From: Flavobacteriales bacterium
GTDB taxonomy: Bacteria; Bacteroidota; Bacteroidia; Flavobacteriales; Flavobacteriaceae
DNA length: 64,000 nt
Reading direction: 5' to 3'
Assembly (NCBI GenBank): GCA_017303755.1
Contig: JAFLBS010000007.1
Span: 1-64,000 of the forward strand
Shown: positions 40,147 through 49,741 of the stretch, one piece after another
Position numbering within the stretch: position 1 is the first letter of the stretch
How the letters are laid out: every line of letters begins with the position of its first letter
Notes under the pieces: generated by a model
What the model was told of the DNA's origin: nothing
The model's input: only the letters and a program-made list of their open reading frames with translations
The model's database searches: none
Program-made: the position numbers and the translations under genes

Positions 40147-42417
40147 TTAGTAATTCAAATTCAATCCAAATCCAAATCCCATATCACTATCGTAATGCGT
40201 TCTTAGACTTACATTTCTTTTTAAAATATAACGAGCATCGAGCATGAATTCTGTATCTGTATTAACCATAAAACCCATTCTTAATCGTTTAGAAATTGGA
40301 ATGTCTTCACGCATTAATTGTAATCTTACGTTTCCATCTTGAAAAACTTCGGCTTGTGCAATTACTAACATTGGTAGTGTGTAATTAACTCCTGCACTTA
40401 AAACGGCTCTTTTATCTTTGGTGTTTTCTTGTCCAAAAATATTTTTTTCGATTTCTCCGTTCATTTTTCTGTAACGCCAATCGAAACCAATGAAAGGCAT
40501 TAACCACTGCATTTTTCCTATGTATCTTCCTAAGTGGAATTCTGCTTCATAGCCGTGCATATCATTATACCCTAATCGCCATTCTGCTCCTAAACTCCAT
40601 CGTGTATTTTGGATCATTGCCATTCCATCATTTCCATTGGTGGCAAAATCATTTTCAGCCATGATGTGAAAAGCTCTATCATCGGCAAATAATTTCCTTT
40701 GTGCTAATTTTGGATTTGGTATAAGTGGATTTGCAGCTTGATTTTCATACGTAAAAACTCTTCCCATTCCTGCCATCATGTGATATAAAATATGACAATG
40801 AAAAAACCAATCGCCTTCAACATTAGCATTAAATTCAATAACATTTGTTTCCATTGGCATCAAGTCCATTACATTTTTTAAAGGCGCATAGTCTTCTTGG
40901 CCATTGATAATTCTAAAATCATGACCATGCAAGTGCATTGGATGACGCATCATGGAACCATTGTAAAGCGTAATTCTAATATTTTCTCCTTTTTTTATAA
41001 GTATTTTATCGGTTTCAGAAACTACTTTGTTGTCTAAACTCCAAACGTATCGGTTCATATTTCCAGTTAGCTCAAAACGAAGCTCTTTTACAGGCGCATC
41101 TTTGGGTAATGTTGTTTTATCTGTTGCTTTTAGCATAGCATAATTGAGCGTTGTAATAGTAGATAATGCATTGGCATTGTACTGGTTTTGATTATGCTTG
41201 GAATGGTCATTATCCATTTTCATACTACCGCTATTCTCTTTGCTTTTTACGTTTGTTGCACCTGTTATTTCTGGGTACATTACTACATTCATATCCATTT
41301 GATTTAAAGACATACTCATTCCCATATCGTCTAAATCGCCGTTCATTTTCATCATTCCGTTCATCATTTTCATACCTTCAAAATATTTCAATTTTGGTAG
41401 TGGAGTAATTAATTGTTTGATACCATTTCCAATGTATAATGAAGTTGATTTAGTTCTATCTTCCGGAGTTGCTAAAAATTCGTAGGAAGTATTATCGGCT
41501 GGAATTGTAACTATAACATCATAGGTTTCTGATACCGCAATTAATAATCGATCTACTTCAACTGGTTCAACATCGTTACCATCACTGGCAACTACAGTAA
41601 TCTTTCCTCCAGCATAAGTTAGCCAAAAATAAGATGAAGCACCGCCATTAGCTATTCGCAATCGAACTTTATCACCGCCTTTGAATTGTGATAATTGATT
41701 TTCATTTTTACCATTAATAAGAAACTTTTCATAATACACATCGCTCACATCCATTGCGTTCATGCGCTTCCACTCGTTGGCAATTTTTGTTTTGAAATGA
41801 CCTTGCTTTATAGCTTCTGCATAACTTTGGGTAGTACCTTTTTTGATGGCGAACCAATCGGTTGCATTGTGTAACATTCTATGAACGTTTTCTGGTTTTA
41901 AATCAGTCCATTCACTTAAAATAACTGGAACAGTTGGTAAATCATCAATTCCTTTTCGGAATGTTTTATCATTTTGTTTTTTATTCATGATGAACATTCC
42001 ATACATTCCGATTTGTTCTTGTAAGCCAGAATGACTATGATACCAATGTGTTCCGTTTTGTATGATTGGAAAAGTGTATTTATGAGTAGTACCAGGTTTG
42101 ATTGGCATTTGTGTTAAATTAGGTACACCATCTTCTTTATTAGGCAAAAATAGTCCGTGCCAATGTAAAGAAGTGTCCTCATTTAATTCGTTGTGTACAT
42201 AAACTTCAGCAATGTCTCCTTCAGTAAATGTCAACGTAGGCATAGGAATTTGACCATTAACAGCAATGGCTCTTTTTTCTTTTCCGGAATAATTTACAAT
42301 AGTATCTCGAACGTATAAATCGTAGCGAACGATGTTTTGAGAAAATAGCGTTTGTGTAGCCAAAAGCAGTACTACTATCGGCAATATCTTTTTTGAAAGA
42401 ATGTTTTGTATATCCAT
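40147..42417 (-). CDS. Multicopper oxidase with C-terminal CopB-like domain
   Basis: This 756-residue exported protein oxidises Cu(I) or organic substrates with a trinuclear copper centre. A signal peptide (1-26) is followed by cupredoxin domains with HWHG (85-88), HWYHSH (124-129), HPMHLHGH (near 500) and HCHILYHMMAGM (near 545), so all copper ligand sets are intact. A Met/His-rich loop (near 350-410) suits Cu(I) capture. Residues from about 590 to the terminal Tyr756 resemble the outer-membrane CopB barrel, so oxidase and barrel are fused. It is regulated with the copper genes upstream, probably by the AraC-HMA protein. Confidence 0.9.
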   Translation of the reverse strand: MDIQNILSKKILPIVVLLLATQTLFSQNIVRYDLYVRDTIVNYSGKEKRAIAVNGQIPMPTLTFTEGDIAEVYVHNELNEDTSLHWHGLFLPNKEDGVPNLTQMPIKPGTTHKYTFPIIQNGTHWYHSHSGLQEQIGMYGMFIMNKKQNDKTFRKGIDDLPTVPVILSEWTDLKPENVHRMLHNATDWFAIKKGTTQSYAEAIKQGHFKTKIANEWKRMNAMDVSDVYYEKFLINGKNENQLSQFKGGDKVRLRIANGGASSYFWLTYAGGKITVVASDGNDVEPVEVDRLLIAVSETYDVIVTIPADNTSYEFLATPEDRTKSTSLYIGNGIKQLITPLPKLKYFEGMKMMNGMMKMNGDLDDMGMSMSLNQMDMNVVMYPEITGATNVKSKENSGSMKMDNDHSKHNQNQYNANALSTITTLNYAMLKATDKTTLPKDAPVKELRFELTGNMNRYVWSLDNKVVSETDKILIKKGENIRITLYNGSMMRHPMHLHGHDFRIINGQEDYAPLKNVMDLMPMETNVIEFNANVEGDWFFHCHILYHMMAGMGRVFTYENQAANPLIPNPKLAQRKLFADDRAFHIMAENDFATNGNDGMAMIQNTRWSLGAEWRLGYNDMHGYEAEFHLGRYIGKMQWLMPFIGFDWRYRKMNGEIEKNIFGQENTKDKRAVLSAGVNYTLPMLVIAQAEVFQDGNVRLQLMREDIPISKRLRMGFMVNTDTEFMLDARYILKRNVSLRTHYDSDMGFGFGLNLNY

Positions 42418-42453
42418 TTTAAAGGTGTTTTTTTTAATTTTGATTTTAAAATA

Positions 42454-43326
42454 TTATTTTTTTAACAGCAATTCCCAATCAATAATTTTATCATTCAATA
42501 TTTCAATGTTTTTTTTCATTTTCTCTTTATCGGCTAATGTAATTGCTCTTTTTGCTGCTGCGATTGCAGTGGTATAATCCTTTAATTCGGATGCTATTTT
42601 TTGCGTTAGATTTGGATAATAGAAATTTTCAGGTTTTAATTTTTCTGCTTCTAAAAGCCATTCAATCGCTCGTTTAAAATCTCTATTGGTACTGTAATAA
42701 TAATTAGCAGCCTGAAATAATAAAGTAGCATCCTGAGTTTTTCCTTTAATAATATGTTGGTCTATCAATGCTACTATTGTATCGTCTTCTTTACTTTTAA
42801 TTGGTATTTTGACCATAGTGTTTTCCCAAAATATTTTTAGAAATGCTTCTCCTTTGCTATTGATGTCATTTAATTCAATTGTAAATGTTTCATAGAAGTT
42901 AGAGCTTTTTTCGACAGGAACTTTGAAACGCATCACATCCTTTTTTTCATCATAGCCGGTTTCGCCATGTAAAGTAGTATCTGTGTTGATAATTATAGTC
43001 CACTCATTGATTGAAGGAATTGTGAATATTGAGTAACTACCTGTTTTTAATACATTGTTGCCAAATGAAATATCTTCGGAAGTAGTTATTACAGTACAAT
43101 CACTTGCCCCTGTTCGCCAAAGTTTATCAAATGGTACTAACTCCCCAAATATTTTTCGTCCTCTGACTAAAGGTCTGCTATATGAAATTTTTATTTTTGC
43201 GCTACCCACTTCTTGCTCATACGATGCTGCAGGGCTAGCTGCAGTTACTCTAATTTGAACTTTGTCTTGTGCTGACAGTATTACAGATTGCAAAAGCATA
43301 AAGCTTAATAGGATGTTTTTTTTCAT
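42454..43326 (-). CDS. DUF2911-family exported protein with TPR-like C-terminus
   Basis: The 290-residue protein has a signal peptide (1-19) and the DUF2911 core (about 30-165; KIKISYSRPLVRGRKIFGELVPFDKLWRTGASDCTVI). A tetratricopeptide-like C-terminus follows (about 190-285; AANYYYSTNRDFKRAIEWLLEAEKL). DUF2911 proteins are common in Bacteroidetes and uncharacterised. Placement between copper genes does not by itself show a copper role. Confidence 0.88.
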   Translation of the reverse strand: MKKNILLSFMLLQSVILSAQDKVQIRVTAASPAASYEQEVGSAKIKISYSRPLVRGRKIFGELVPFDKLWRTGASDCTVITTSEDISFGNNVLKTGSYSIFTIPSINEWTIIINTDTTLHGETGYDEKKDVMRFKVPVEKSSNFYETFTIELNDINSKGEAFLKIFWENTMVKIPIKSKEDDTIVALIDQHIIKGKTQDATLLFQAANYYYSTNRDFKRAIEWLLEAEKLKPENFYYPNLTQKIASELKDYTTAIAAAKRAITLADKEKMKKNIEILNDKIIDWELLLKK

Positions 43327-43419
43327 TTATTTTAATTTTTAAATATGTTGGAATATTAATCTAATTCTTTAAGCTTAGCTTTCATTTTGTTAGCTTCCGC
43401 ATGCTGCCCTGTACTATTT

Positions 43420-44028
43420 TTAGCAGCACTTTTCACCTGATTGAATAGGTGGACATTTTACAGTGCCATAGCTGCAATAAACACAACAATCACCTTGTTT
43501 AGGTTTCACTATTTTTTTACAGTTTTCGCATTCATAGAAGAATTGACAAGCATCAGTAGGCATCATTTCTTCTTTTTTGTGACCGCAATGTGGACATGTT
43601 ATTTTTGATTTCAGTTCTACTGATTTACCGTTGTACATCGTGCAAGTATTACAGCCATAGTGAAGTTTGTTTCTATGATAATTGACTATTGTAGCGATAA
43701 GAAGCCCGAACATACCAGTATATAAAAAATAGGACTGATAATCATTATTACAAAAGTAATAGCTGTAAAAAATGATTATTGTACTTGGAATAGCTATCAA
43801 CAAAGGATATAGGCATCTATGCAGGCGATAGGAAAGAAAAAAGCCAACTAAAGATAATAGGACCATCCCTTGAAAAATCCACATTGTCCAACCTCCAAAA
43901 AGTTCAAAACTACCTAAACCTAAAGCAGATGCTACAAATGCAAAAAGAGGGAAACAGCAAGGCGAAAGCAATGCTGTAAAGAACATCCCGATTGTTCCTA
44001 ATTTATCTATGTTATTTTTTAGTTTCAT
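43420..44028 (-). CDS. MerC-like mercury transport protein fused to GDCCVxC domain
   Basis: The 202-residue protein has four membrane helices (about 10-32, 45-65, 70-90 and 95-115) with the paired Cys24-Cys25 of MerC (LLSPCCFPLF). A soluble Cys-rich region follows: CNTC and CPHCGH, CENC, then GDCCVYCSYGTVKCPP (about 179-193) and a terminal CC. The last motif is normally found in a separate small (seleno)protein family, so this is a fusion. It likely moves or buffers Hg(II) or another thiophilic ion. Confidence 0.8.
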   Translation of the reverse strand: MKLKNNIDKLGTIGMFFTALLSPCCFPLFAFVASALGLGSFELFGGWTMWIFQGMVLLSLVGFFLSYRLHRCLYPLLIAIPSTIIIFYSYYFCNNDYQSYFLYTGMFGLLIATIVNYHRNKLHYGCNTCTMYNGKSVELKSKITCPHCGHKKEEMMPTDACQFFYECENCKKIVKPKQGDCCVYCSYGTVKCPPIQSGEKCC

Positions 44029-44046
44029 TCGTGTTATCGTTAATTA

Positions 44047-46587
44047 TTATAGTTTTAAACCTCTTAGTCTCAAGGCATTGATAATAACAGATACGGAGCT
44101 GAAAGACATTGCCAAAGCTGCAATCATAGGAGATAGTAAAATTCCGAAAACCGGATATAACACACCAGCTGCAATTGGGACACCAAGTACATTATAGAAA
44201 AAGGCAAAAAATAGATTTTGTTTAATATTTCTCATAACAGCATGGCTTAAATTCTTGGCTTTTACGATACCCTGTAAATCGCCTTTGACCAGAGTTATTT
44301 TGGCACTTTCAATAGCGACATCTGTTCCTGTTCCCATTGCTATTCCAATGTTGGCTTGTGCCAATGCCGGCGCATCATTTATACCATCGCCAGCCATGGC
44401 TACAATTTTGCCTTCTGCCTGCAATTTTTTAATTTCTTTGAGTTTGTCTTCGGGTAAGCATCCAGCTTTATAGGTTTTTAATCCCAATTCATCAGCAACT
44501 GCTTTAGCTGTATTGACATTGTCACCAGTCATCATGATTACTTCGACACCCTGGCTCATTAATTCTTTTATGGCTTCTTTGCTAGAAGTTTTAATAGCAT
44601 CTGTTATAGATACAAAACCAACAGCTATGTTATCAACGGCAATGTAAGAGACTGTTTTTCCTAATTTTTGTTCAATAATGATTTTGTTCTCTAAATCGTC
44701 AGAAACTGTTGCTTTAACTTGTTCCATTAGTTTTTTATTACCTAATGCTACTTTTTTACCAGCAACTGTTCCTGTAACTCCTTTTCCGGCAACGGCTTCA
44801 AAATCTTTTACTTCGATTAAAGAAATGGATTTTGTTTTGGCATAAATTACCACAGCTTGTGCCAATGGATGTTCACTATATTGGTTTAAGGAAGCAATGC
44901 TTTGCAATAAGTCACTATCGTTGTTATTGGATGCATAAATTTTTTCGACTGATGGTTTTCCTTCGGTGATGGTTCCTGTTTTATCGGTAATTAAAACATT
45001 AACCTTATTCATGTTCTCTAAAGCCTCAGCATTCTTTATCAAAACGCCTGATTGTGCTCCTTTGCCAACACCAACCATTACTGACATGGGAGTTGCCAGA
45101 CCCAGAGCACAAGGACAGGCTATAATTAATACAGCAATAGCATTTATAAAGCCATACACCAATGCTGGTTCGGGACCAAATTTTGCCCAAACAAAAAAGG
45201 TTATTGCCGATATAATGACCACAATTGGCACAAAGTACTTGGAGATACTATCTGCTAATTTCTGAATTGGAGCTCGTGAACGACTGGCATCATTTACCAT
45301 TTGCACGATTTGAGATAGCAAGGTTTCGGAACCTACTTTTTCGGCAACCATTACAAAAGATTTGTTTCCGTTTATTGTTCCGGAAATTACGTTATCGTCT
45401 TTCTTTTTGTCAACTGGTATAGGTTCTCCAGTAATCATTGCTTCATCGATACTGCTTTCGCCGTCAGTTATTTTTCCATCAACTGGAATTTTATCTCCGG
45501 GTTTTACTCTCAATAAATCGCCTTTTTTGATGTCGTGGATTGATATTACTTTATCACCGCCATCAATAACCAAAGTAGCTTCAGTTGGCGCAAGTTTTAA
45601 TAATTCTTTGATAGCTCCGCTGGTTTGGCTGTGTGCCCTTGCTTCGAGTAATTGTCCTAACAAAACTAAAGTCAGAATAACTGTTGTTGCTTCAAAGTAT
45701 AATAATACAGTTCCGTGTTCTGTTTTGAATTCACTTGGAAAAATATCCGGAAAAAACATTCCGACTAAACTAAATAAAAATGCCACTCCCGTTCCAATTC
45801 CGATGAGTGTGAACATATTCAGATTCCAAGTAATAATTGATTTCCAGGCGCGGACAAAAAATACCCAACAGGCATAAAAAACAACAGGAAGAGATAAAAT
45901 AAGCTGTACCCAGTTCCATTTGTCCGCATCCATTAGTTGCAATAAAGGATTATTGTGTGCCATTTCAATCATGGCAATGGCGAAAATGGGAACTGTAAAC
46001 ACAACTGCTATTTTCATTTTCTTAACCAAATCTTTATAAGTCCTTTGGTCTTCGCTTTCGCTTGGTTCCATTGGTACTAAATCCATACCGCATATAGGAC
46101 AGGAACCCGGAGTTTCACTAATTACTTCGGGATGCATTGGACAAGTATATAGTGTCTTGTTTACGGTTAGTTCAGGTGCTTTGACTAGATCCATTCCACA
46201 CACAGGGCAATCGCCTGCTTTATCGTAGACTTTTTCGCCTTCGCAATGCATTGGGCAATAATACTTTCCTTGCGAATTGATTGGTATAACAGTTTCTTTT
46301 TTATGATTGTGTTCATGAGTGGAACAACAAGAATTTGCAGCGGTTTCTGTTGCTGTAGTTTCTTGTGTTGTTTTACCATTACTCATTTCTATGGTGTATT
46401 TTCCAACAGCTGTCAGTGCTTCCAGTAATTGTGTTGTTGGAATGTGCTTTTCCATAGTTATTGTTGCTACTGGTGGATTTAATGAAACTTTTGCTTCAAT
46501 ACCCTCAATTGTATTCAATGCTTTCTCGACTTTTGAGCGACAACCATCGCAAGTCATTCTGGTAATGTTGTAAGTATGTATCATCAT
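44047..46587 (-). CDS. copA: Copper-exporting P1B-type ATPase
   Basis: This 846-residue pump exports Cu(I). Order: HMA domain with MTCDGC (11-16), two YHS-like heavy-metal-binding domains (YCPMH...CPVCGMDL and YTCPMHPE...CPICGMDL, about 110-180), eight helices with ITGEPIPV, ACPCALGLATP (CPC), DKTGTITEG (phosphorylation), HPLA, GDGINDAPA. The last helices show YN and MSFSSVSV, the Cu(I)-type (P1B-1) signature. It ends 18 bases before the MerC-like gene; the AraC-type regulator lies 74 bases upstream of its start. Confidence 0.95.
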   Translation of the reverse strand: MMIHTYNITRMTCDGCRSKVEKALNTIEGIEAKVSLNPPVATITMEKHIPTTQLLEALTAVGKYTIEMSNGKTTQETTATETAANSCCSTHEHNHKKETVIPINSQGKYYCPMHCEGEKVYDKAGDCPVCGMDLVKAPELTVNKTLYTCPMHPEVISETPGSCPICGMDLVPMEPSESEDQRTYKDLVKKMKIAVVFTVPIFAIAMIEMAHNNPLLQLMDADKWNWVQLILSLPVVFYACWVFFVRAWKSIITWNLNMFTLIGIGTGVAFLFSLVGMFFPDIFPSEFKTEHGTVLLYFEATTVILTLVLLGQLLEARAHSQTSGAIKELLKLAPTEATLVIDGGDKVISIHDIKKGDLLRVKPGDKIPVDGKITDGESSIDEAMITGEPIPVDKKKDDNVISGTINGNKSFVMVAEKVGSETLLSQIVQMVNDASRSRAPIQKLADSISKYFVPIVVIISAITFFVWAKFGPEPALVYGFINAIAVLIIACPCALGLATPMSVMVGVGKGAQSGVLIKNAEALENMNKVNVLITDKTGTITEGKPSVEKIYASNNNDSDLLQSIASLNQYSEHPLAQAVVIYAKTKSISLIEVKDFEAVAGKGVTGTVAGKKVALGNKKLMEQVKATVSDDLENKIIIEQKLGKTVSYIAVDNIAVGFVSITDAIKTSSKEAIKELMSQGVEVIMMTGDNVNTAKAVADELGLKTYKAGCLPEDKLKEIKKLQAEGKIVAMAGDGINDAPALAQANIGIAMGTGTDVAIESAKITLVKGDLQGIVKAKNLSHAVMRNIKQNLFFAFFYNVLGVPIAAGVLYPVFGILLSPMIAALAMSFSSVSVIINALRLRGLKL

Positions 46588-46661
46588 TTATATATTTTAA
46601 TACAAATTTCTATCATAACTATTTTATGCATTTGCACAATTTTGGGTTTGATTTGCAAGAT

Positions 46662-47225
46662 TTATAAATCTTCTATTTGCTTTCTTTTACTAGTTTTTAT
46701 ATTCTTAAAGTGCGTAGGCGAAAAGCCAGTTACTTTTTTGAATTGGTTACTCAAGTGTGAAACTGTACTGTAATTTAAAGAATAAGCAATTTCACTTAAT
46801 GAGAGTTCATCGTACATAATTAACTCTTTCACCTTTTCAATTTTCTGATTGATAAAATACTTTTCGATAGTAGTATTTTCAACTTCGGAGAATAGATTAC
46901 TCAAGGTGTTATAATCTTGATGTAGTTCTTGTGAAAGATAATTGGATAAATTAATCTTCAAATCATTACCCTTGTTCTGAACCAAATCAATAATCACTGT
47001 TTTAATCTTATCGATGGTTTTACTTTTTCTGTCATTGATTAAATCAAAGCCAACTGCACGAAGGTTTTTTAATAATTCGTTTTTTTGGATTTCCTGAATG
47101 TCATTTTTCAATTCAACTTCACATAAATCAACTGAAACAGGATTGATGCCCATATTTTCAAATACAGATTTTACTACTATCTTGCAGCGGCTGCATACCA
47201 TATTTTTAATGTGTAGCTTCATCAT
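46662..47225 (-). CDS. AraC-family regulator with N-terminal HMA-like metal domain
   Basis: The 187-residue protein has residues 1-70 like a heavy-metal-associated domain (IKNMVCSRCKIVVKSVFE, with CxxC at 10-13 and a beta-alpha-beta pattern). It then has a linker and an AraC-type double helix-turn-helix (about 105-180; LSEIAYSLNYSTVSHLSNQFKKVTGFSPTHFK). Binding of Cu(I) or another ion to CxxC could directly control the copper genes that follow. It lies 7 bases downstream of the nuclease-like gene. Confidence 0.85.
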   Translation of the reverse strand: MMKLHIKNMVCSRCKIVVKSVFENMGINPVSVDLCEVELKNDIQEIQKNELLKNLRAVGFDLINDRKSKTIDKIKTVIIDLVQNKGNDLKINLSNYLSQELHQDYNTLSNLFSEVENTTIEKYFINQKIEKVKELIMYDELSLSEIAYSLNYSTVSHLSNQFKKVTGFSPTHFKNIKTSKRKQIEDL

Positions 47226-47232
47226 TGAGTTA

Positions 47233-48477
47233 TTAAATTGTTTTTGCTATTTTATCCATGATCGAATGGTCTGTACCGAATTTGCAAATTGCATCACAAT
47301 TGGTTCTTAGTTCTGAAAAGAGAATGTATTTAATATTCATTTTTGAATTTTTTATAACAGGTCTATTGAGTTGCTGAATGACATCTTTTTCGCGACTGTC
47401 AGGGATTATGATATAAAATACTTCATCACCATCAGAAATACTGAAATAAAGATCTGAAAGACGCAAAATCCCAGAGTAAATACTAGTGCTTTTTTCAACT
47501 TCAAATGCCCCAATAATATTGTTTGTTCCTTTTTCAAACCATAATACATCTATGAGTTTAATGGTGTTTTGCGTGTCTTTATCACAGGGCAATTCAGGAA
47601 ATTTATTTATAGCCATAAAAGAAAAACTTTGACCATTGAAGGCTTTGCTTTTATCATTACTTGCCGGGGTAACATCGAATCCTAATGACGCTCCAATTTT
47701 CAATAAATGGTATTGCATCTCACTATGCAGATTATCTTCCTTTTTTTCTTCTATAATTTCTTTTTGGCGTTTTACTATGTTTTTTTCAAATTTATAACGC
47801 TCTTCTTCACTCAAATAGTCATCATTTCCTATGAGCATTTTTTGAGTGCCAATTTCAAAACACAAGCCTGCGATTGCACCTAAATCATTGGACAGTTCCG
47901 ATTTGAATTTGGAATTTGTTTCCAGTAATGTCTCTCTAATTTTTAAGTATTCACTCCAGCTTCCGAGTTTTTTTTTGTCCTTGAACAAGAAATTAAAACC
48001 GTTTACAATTGCCGTGTTGAAAGGCGGAAACCAGGTTGGGTGCAAGAAATACAAAATACTGGCAACGGCCGGACCAAGTCCCTTAATTTTAAGTTCGTCG
48101 AGTTTTACAATTTCCCTAAGCACCTGTTCTTCGTTTTTTGCATTAATGCAATTTTCCAAGAATTGGCCAAAAGCAATTTTATTGGTTTGATTTTCATAGA
48201 TGTCAGGAATTCGGAGTTTTGGTTTCCAATAAAAAGGATGTGAAACCCCTACAAATACCTGTTTTTGCTCGGCAATACAATTGAGCACAAATTCTAAGCT
48301 GCTGTTTTTAAAATCATTTGGAAATGATTTGTTTTTTATATCTTCAACAACCTGAATAATGCCTCGACGGATAGTTCTGAACGCTTTTAACCGTTGGTCA
48401 TTATCCACAAACCAAGTATTATAAACACTTTCTGAATCGTTTTTGTATTGCTGTATTATTTGATTAAAATTGTTCAT
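47233..48477 (-). CDS. Helix-hairpin-helix and PD-(D/E)XK nuclease-like protein
   Basis: This 414-residue protein has an N-terminal region with a helix-hairpin-helix (KLDELKIKGLGPAVASILYFL, about 127-147), as in DNA glycosylases. A C-terminal domain fits the restriction-endonuclease fold: the acidic residue in IKLIDVLWF and the GAFEVEKSTSIYSGILRLSDL pair (E-x-K, about 335). It probably binds and cuts DNA, and could be a type II restriction or repair enzyme. It interrupts a metal-resistance operon with short gaps (7 and 14 bases). Confidence 0.7.
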   Translation of the reverse strand: MNNFNQIIQQYKNDSESVYNTWFVDNDQRLKAFRTIRRGIIQVVEDIKNKSFPNDFKNSSLEFVLNCIAEQKQVFVGVSHPFYWKPKLRIPDIYENQTNKIAFGQFLENCINAKNEEQVLREIVKLDELKIKGLGPAVASILYFLHPTWFPPFNTAIVNGFNFLFKDKKKLGSWSEYLKIRETLLETNSKFKSELSNDLGAIAGLCFEIGTQKMLIGNDDYLSEEERYKFEKNIVKRQKEIIEEKKEDNLHSEMQYHLLKIGASLGFDVTPASNDKSKAFNGQSFSFMAINKFPELPCDKDTQNTIKLIDVLWFEKGTNNIIGAFEVEKSTSIYSGILRLSDLYFSISDGDEVFYIIIPDSREKDVIQQLNRPVIKNSKMNIKYILFSELRTNCDAICKFGTDHSIMDKIAKTI

Positions 48478-48491
48478 CCTTACTGTTTAAA

Positions 48492-49739
48492 TTACATTTT
48501 CATGCCTTCCATCGGGTCGCTGCCTTTGCGGAATTTATATTCGCTATTGATGGCATAGGCTCCTGTTATCACTACTTTTTGACCATTGGCAATTTTTGTT
48601 TTGATTTCTATCAGTCCATTGGTTTCAATTCCTGTTTCTACCATTAGATTTTCATAAACTCCCGGTTTTTTTTCTACCCAGATGTAGGATGCGTTTTCTT
48701 CTCTAATTACTGCATCGGTAGGAATGTAGATTCCTTTACCGCCGGAAATCATCAATTTTGCAATGGCCTGCATTCCCGGTTTTAAGATTAGATTTTGATT
48801 TGGGACTTCAAATCGAATCAATAGTAAACGGGTTTCCGGGTTTATTTCAGGATTGATAAATGAGACTTTAGCACTTATAGATTTATCGGGAAAATCGGCA
48901 AAAGTTATGGTAGCATTTTGACCTATTTTAAGACTATTGAAATAGTTGATATTTACTTGTGTTTCGAGCCAAAGTTTACTTAAATCGGTTACTTTAATTA
49001 TTGGAGTTCCTTCCATGACATAACTCCCTTCAACGGCAGTTATTTCAGAAATTGTACCACCGACAGTGCTGTAAAATGTGGTATAGGGCGAAACATCTTT
49101 GTTGCTTTTTATATTCTCAATTTGAGTGTTGGACAAACCATAGAAGAGAAGCTTTTGTTTGGCCGCATTCATTATGTTTTTTGCATTTTTTCCAAAATCA
49201 CCGGGCATCTCCAATTGTTTAAAGGCAGTATAATAGTCTTGTTTTGCTATTGCAATATCTTCACTGTACAATTGATATATTGGCTTGTTCTTGGATAGGT
49301 AATCACCCGTAGATTTGAAATACAATTTTTCAATTCTGCCCATTGCTTTTGAAGAAAAGGTTTTAGATTTTTCTTGATTGAATGTTAAAACACCTGTGTA
49401 GTTTTGTTCTAAATTGTTTTGTGTTTGTCCTATAACTTGAGTTGTGATATTACCAAGTTGAATTTGTTGTTTACTTAAACTTATTTGGTTAACCTCACTA
49501 TCATCCTGTTTTATGGGTGTTAACTCCATGTGGCAAATAGGACACTTGCCGGGTTTATCTTCTTTTACTTGAGGATCCATAGAACATGTATAAAAAGTAG
49601 TTTCTTTATTTTTATCATGTTGAGAGTGGTCTTCTTTTTTATTCTCATGCTGAGAATGGTCTTCTTTTTTAGAAGAATTACAAGCTGTAAATATTAGGGA
49701 AAGCAATAAAAAGATGCCTATTTGATTTAAATTTTTCAT
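48492..49739 (-). CDS. cusB: RND efflux periplasmic adaptor with heavy-metal-binding domain
   Basis: The 415-residue lipoprotein (lipobox Cys20) has a His-rich tandem repeat (KKEDHSQH twice, about 24-42) and a YHS-like metal domain (YTCSMDPQ...CPICHMEL, about 50-74). The adaptor body follows: hairpin, lipoyl (IGRIEKLYFKSTGDYLSKN) and beta-barrel domains. It hands Cu(I)/Ag(I) to the CusA pump and links it to the outer-membrane channel. It is the second of two adaptor genes in a row, 2 bases after 49742. Confidence 0.92.
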   Translation of the reverse strand: MKNLNQIGIFLLLSLIFTACNSSKKEDHSQHENKKEDHSQHDKNKETTFYTCSMDPQVKEDKPGKCPICHMELTPIKQDDSEVNQISLSKQQIQLGNITTQVIGQTQNNLEQNYTGVLTFNQEKSKTFSSKAMGRIEKLYFKSTGDYLSKNKPIYQLYSEDIAIAKQDYYTAFKQLEMPGDFGKNAKNIMNAAKQKLLFYGLSNTQIENIKSNKDVSPYTTFYSTVGGTISEITAVEGSYVMEGTPIIKVTDLSKLWLETQVNINYFNSLKIGQNATITFADFPDKSISAKVSFINPEINPETRLLLIRFEVPNQNLILKPGMQAIAKLMISGGKGIYIPTDAVIREENASYIWVEKKPGVYENLMVETGIETNGLIEIKTKIANGQKVVITGAYAINSEYKFRKGSDPMEGMKM

Positions 49740-49741
49740 AC

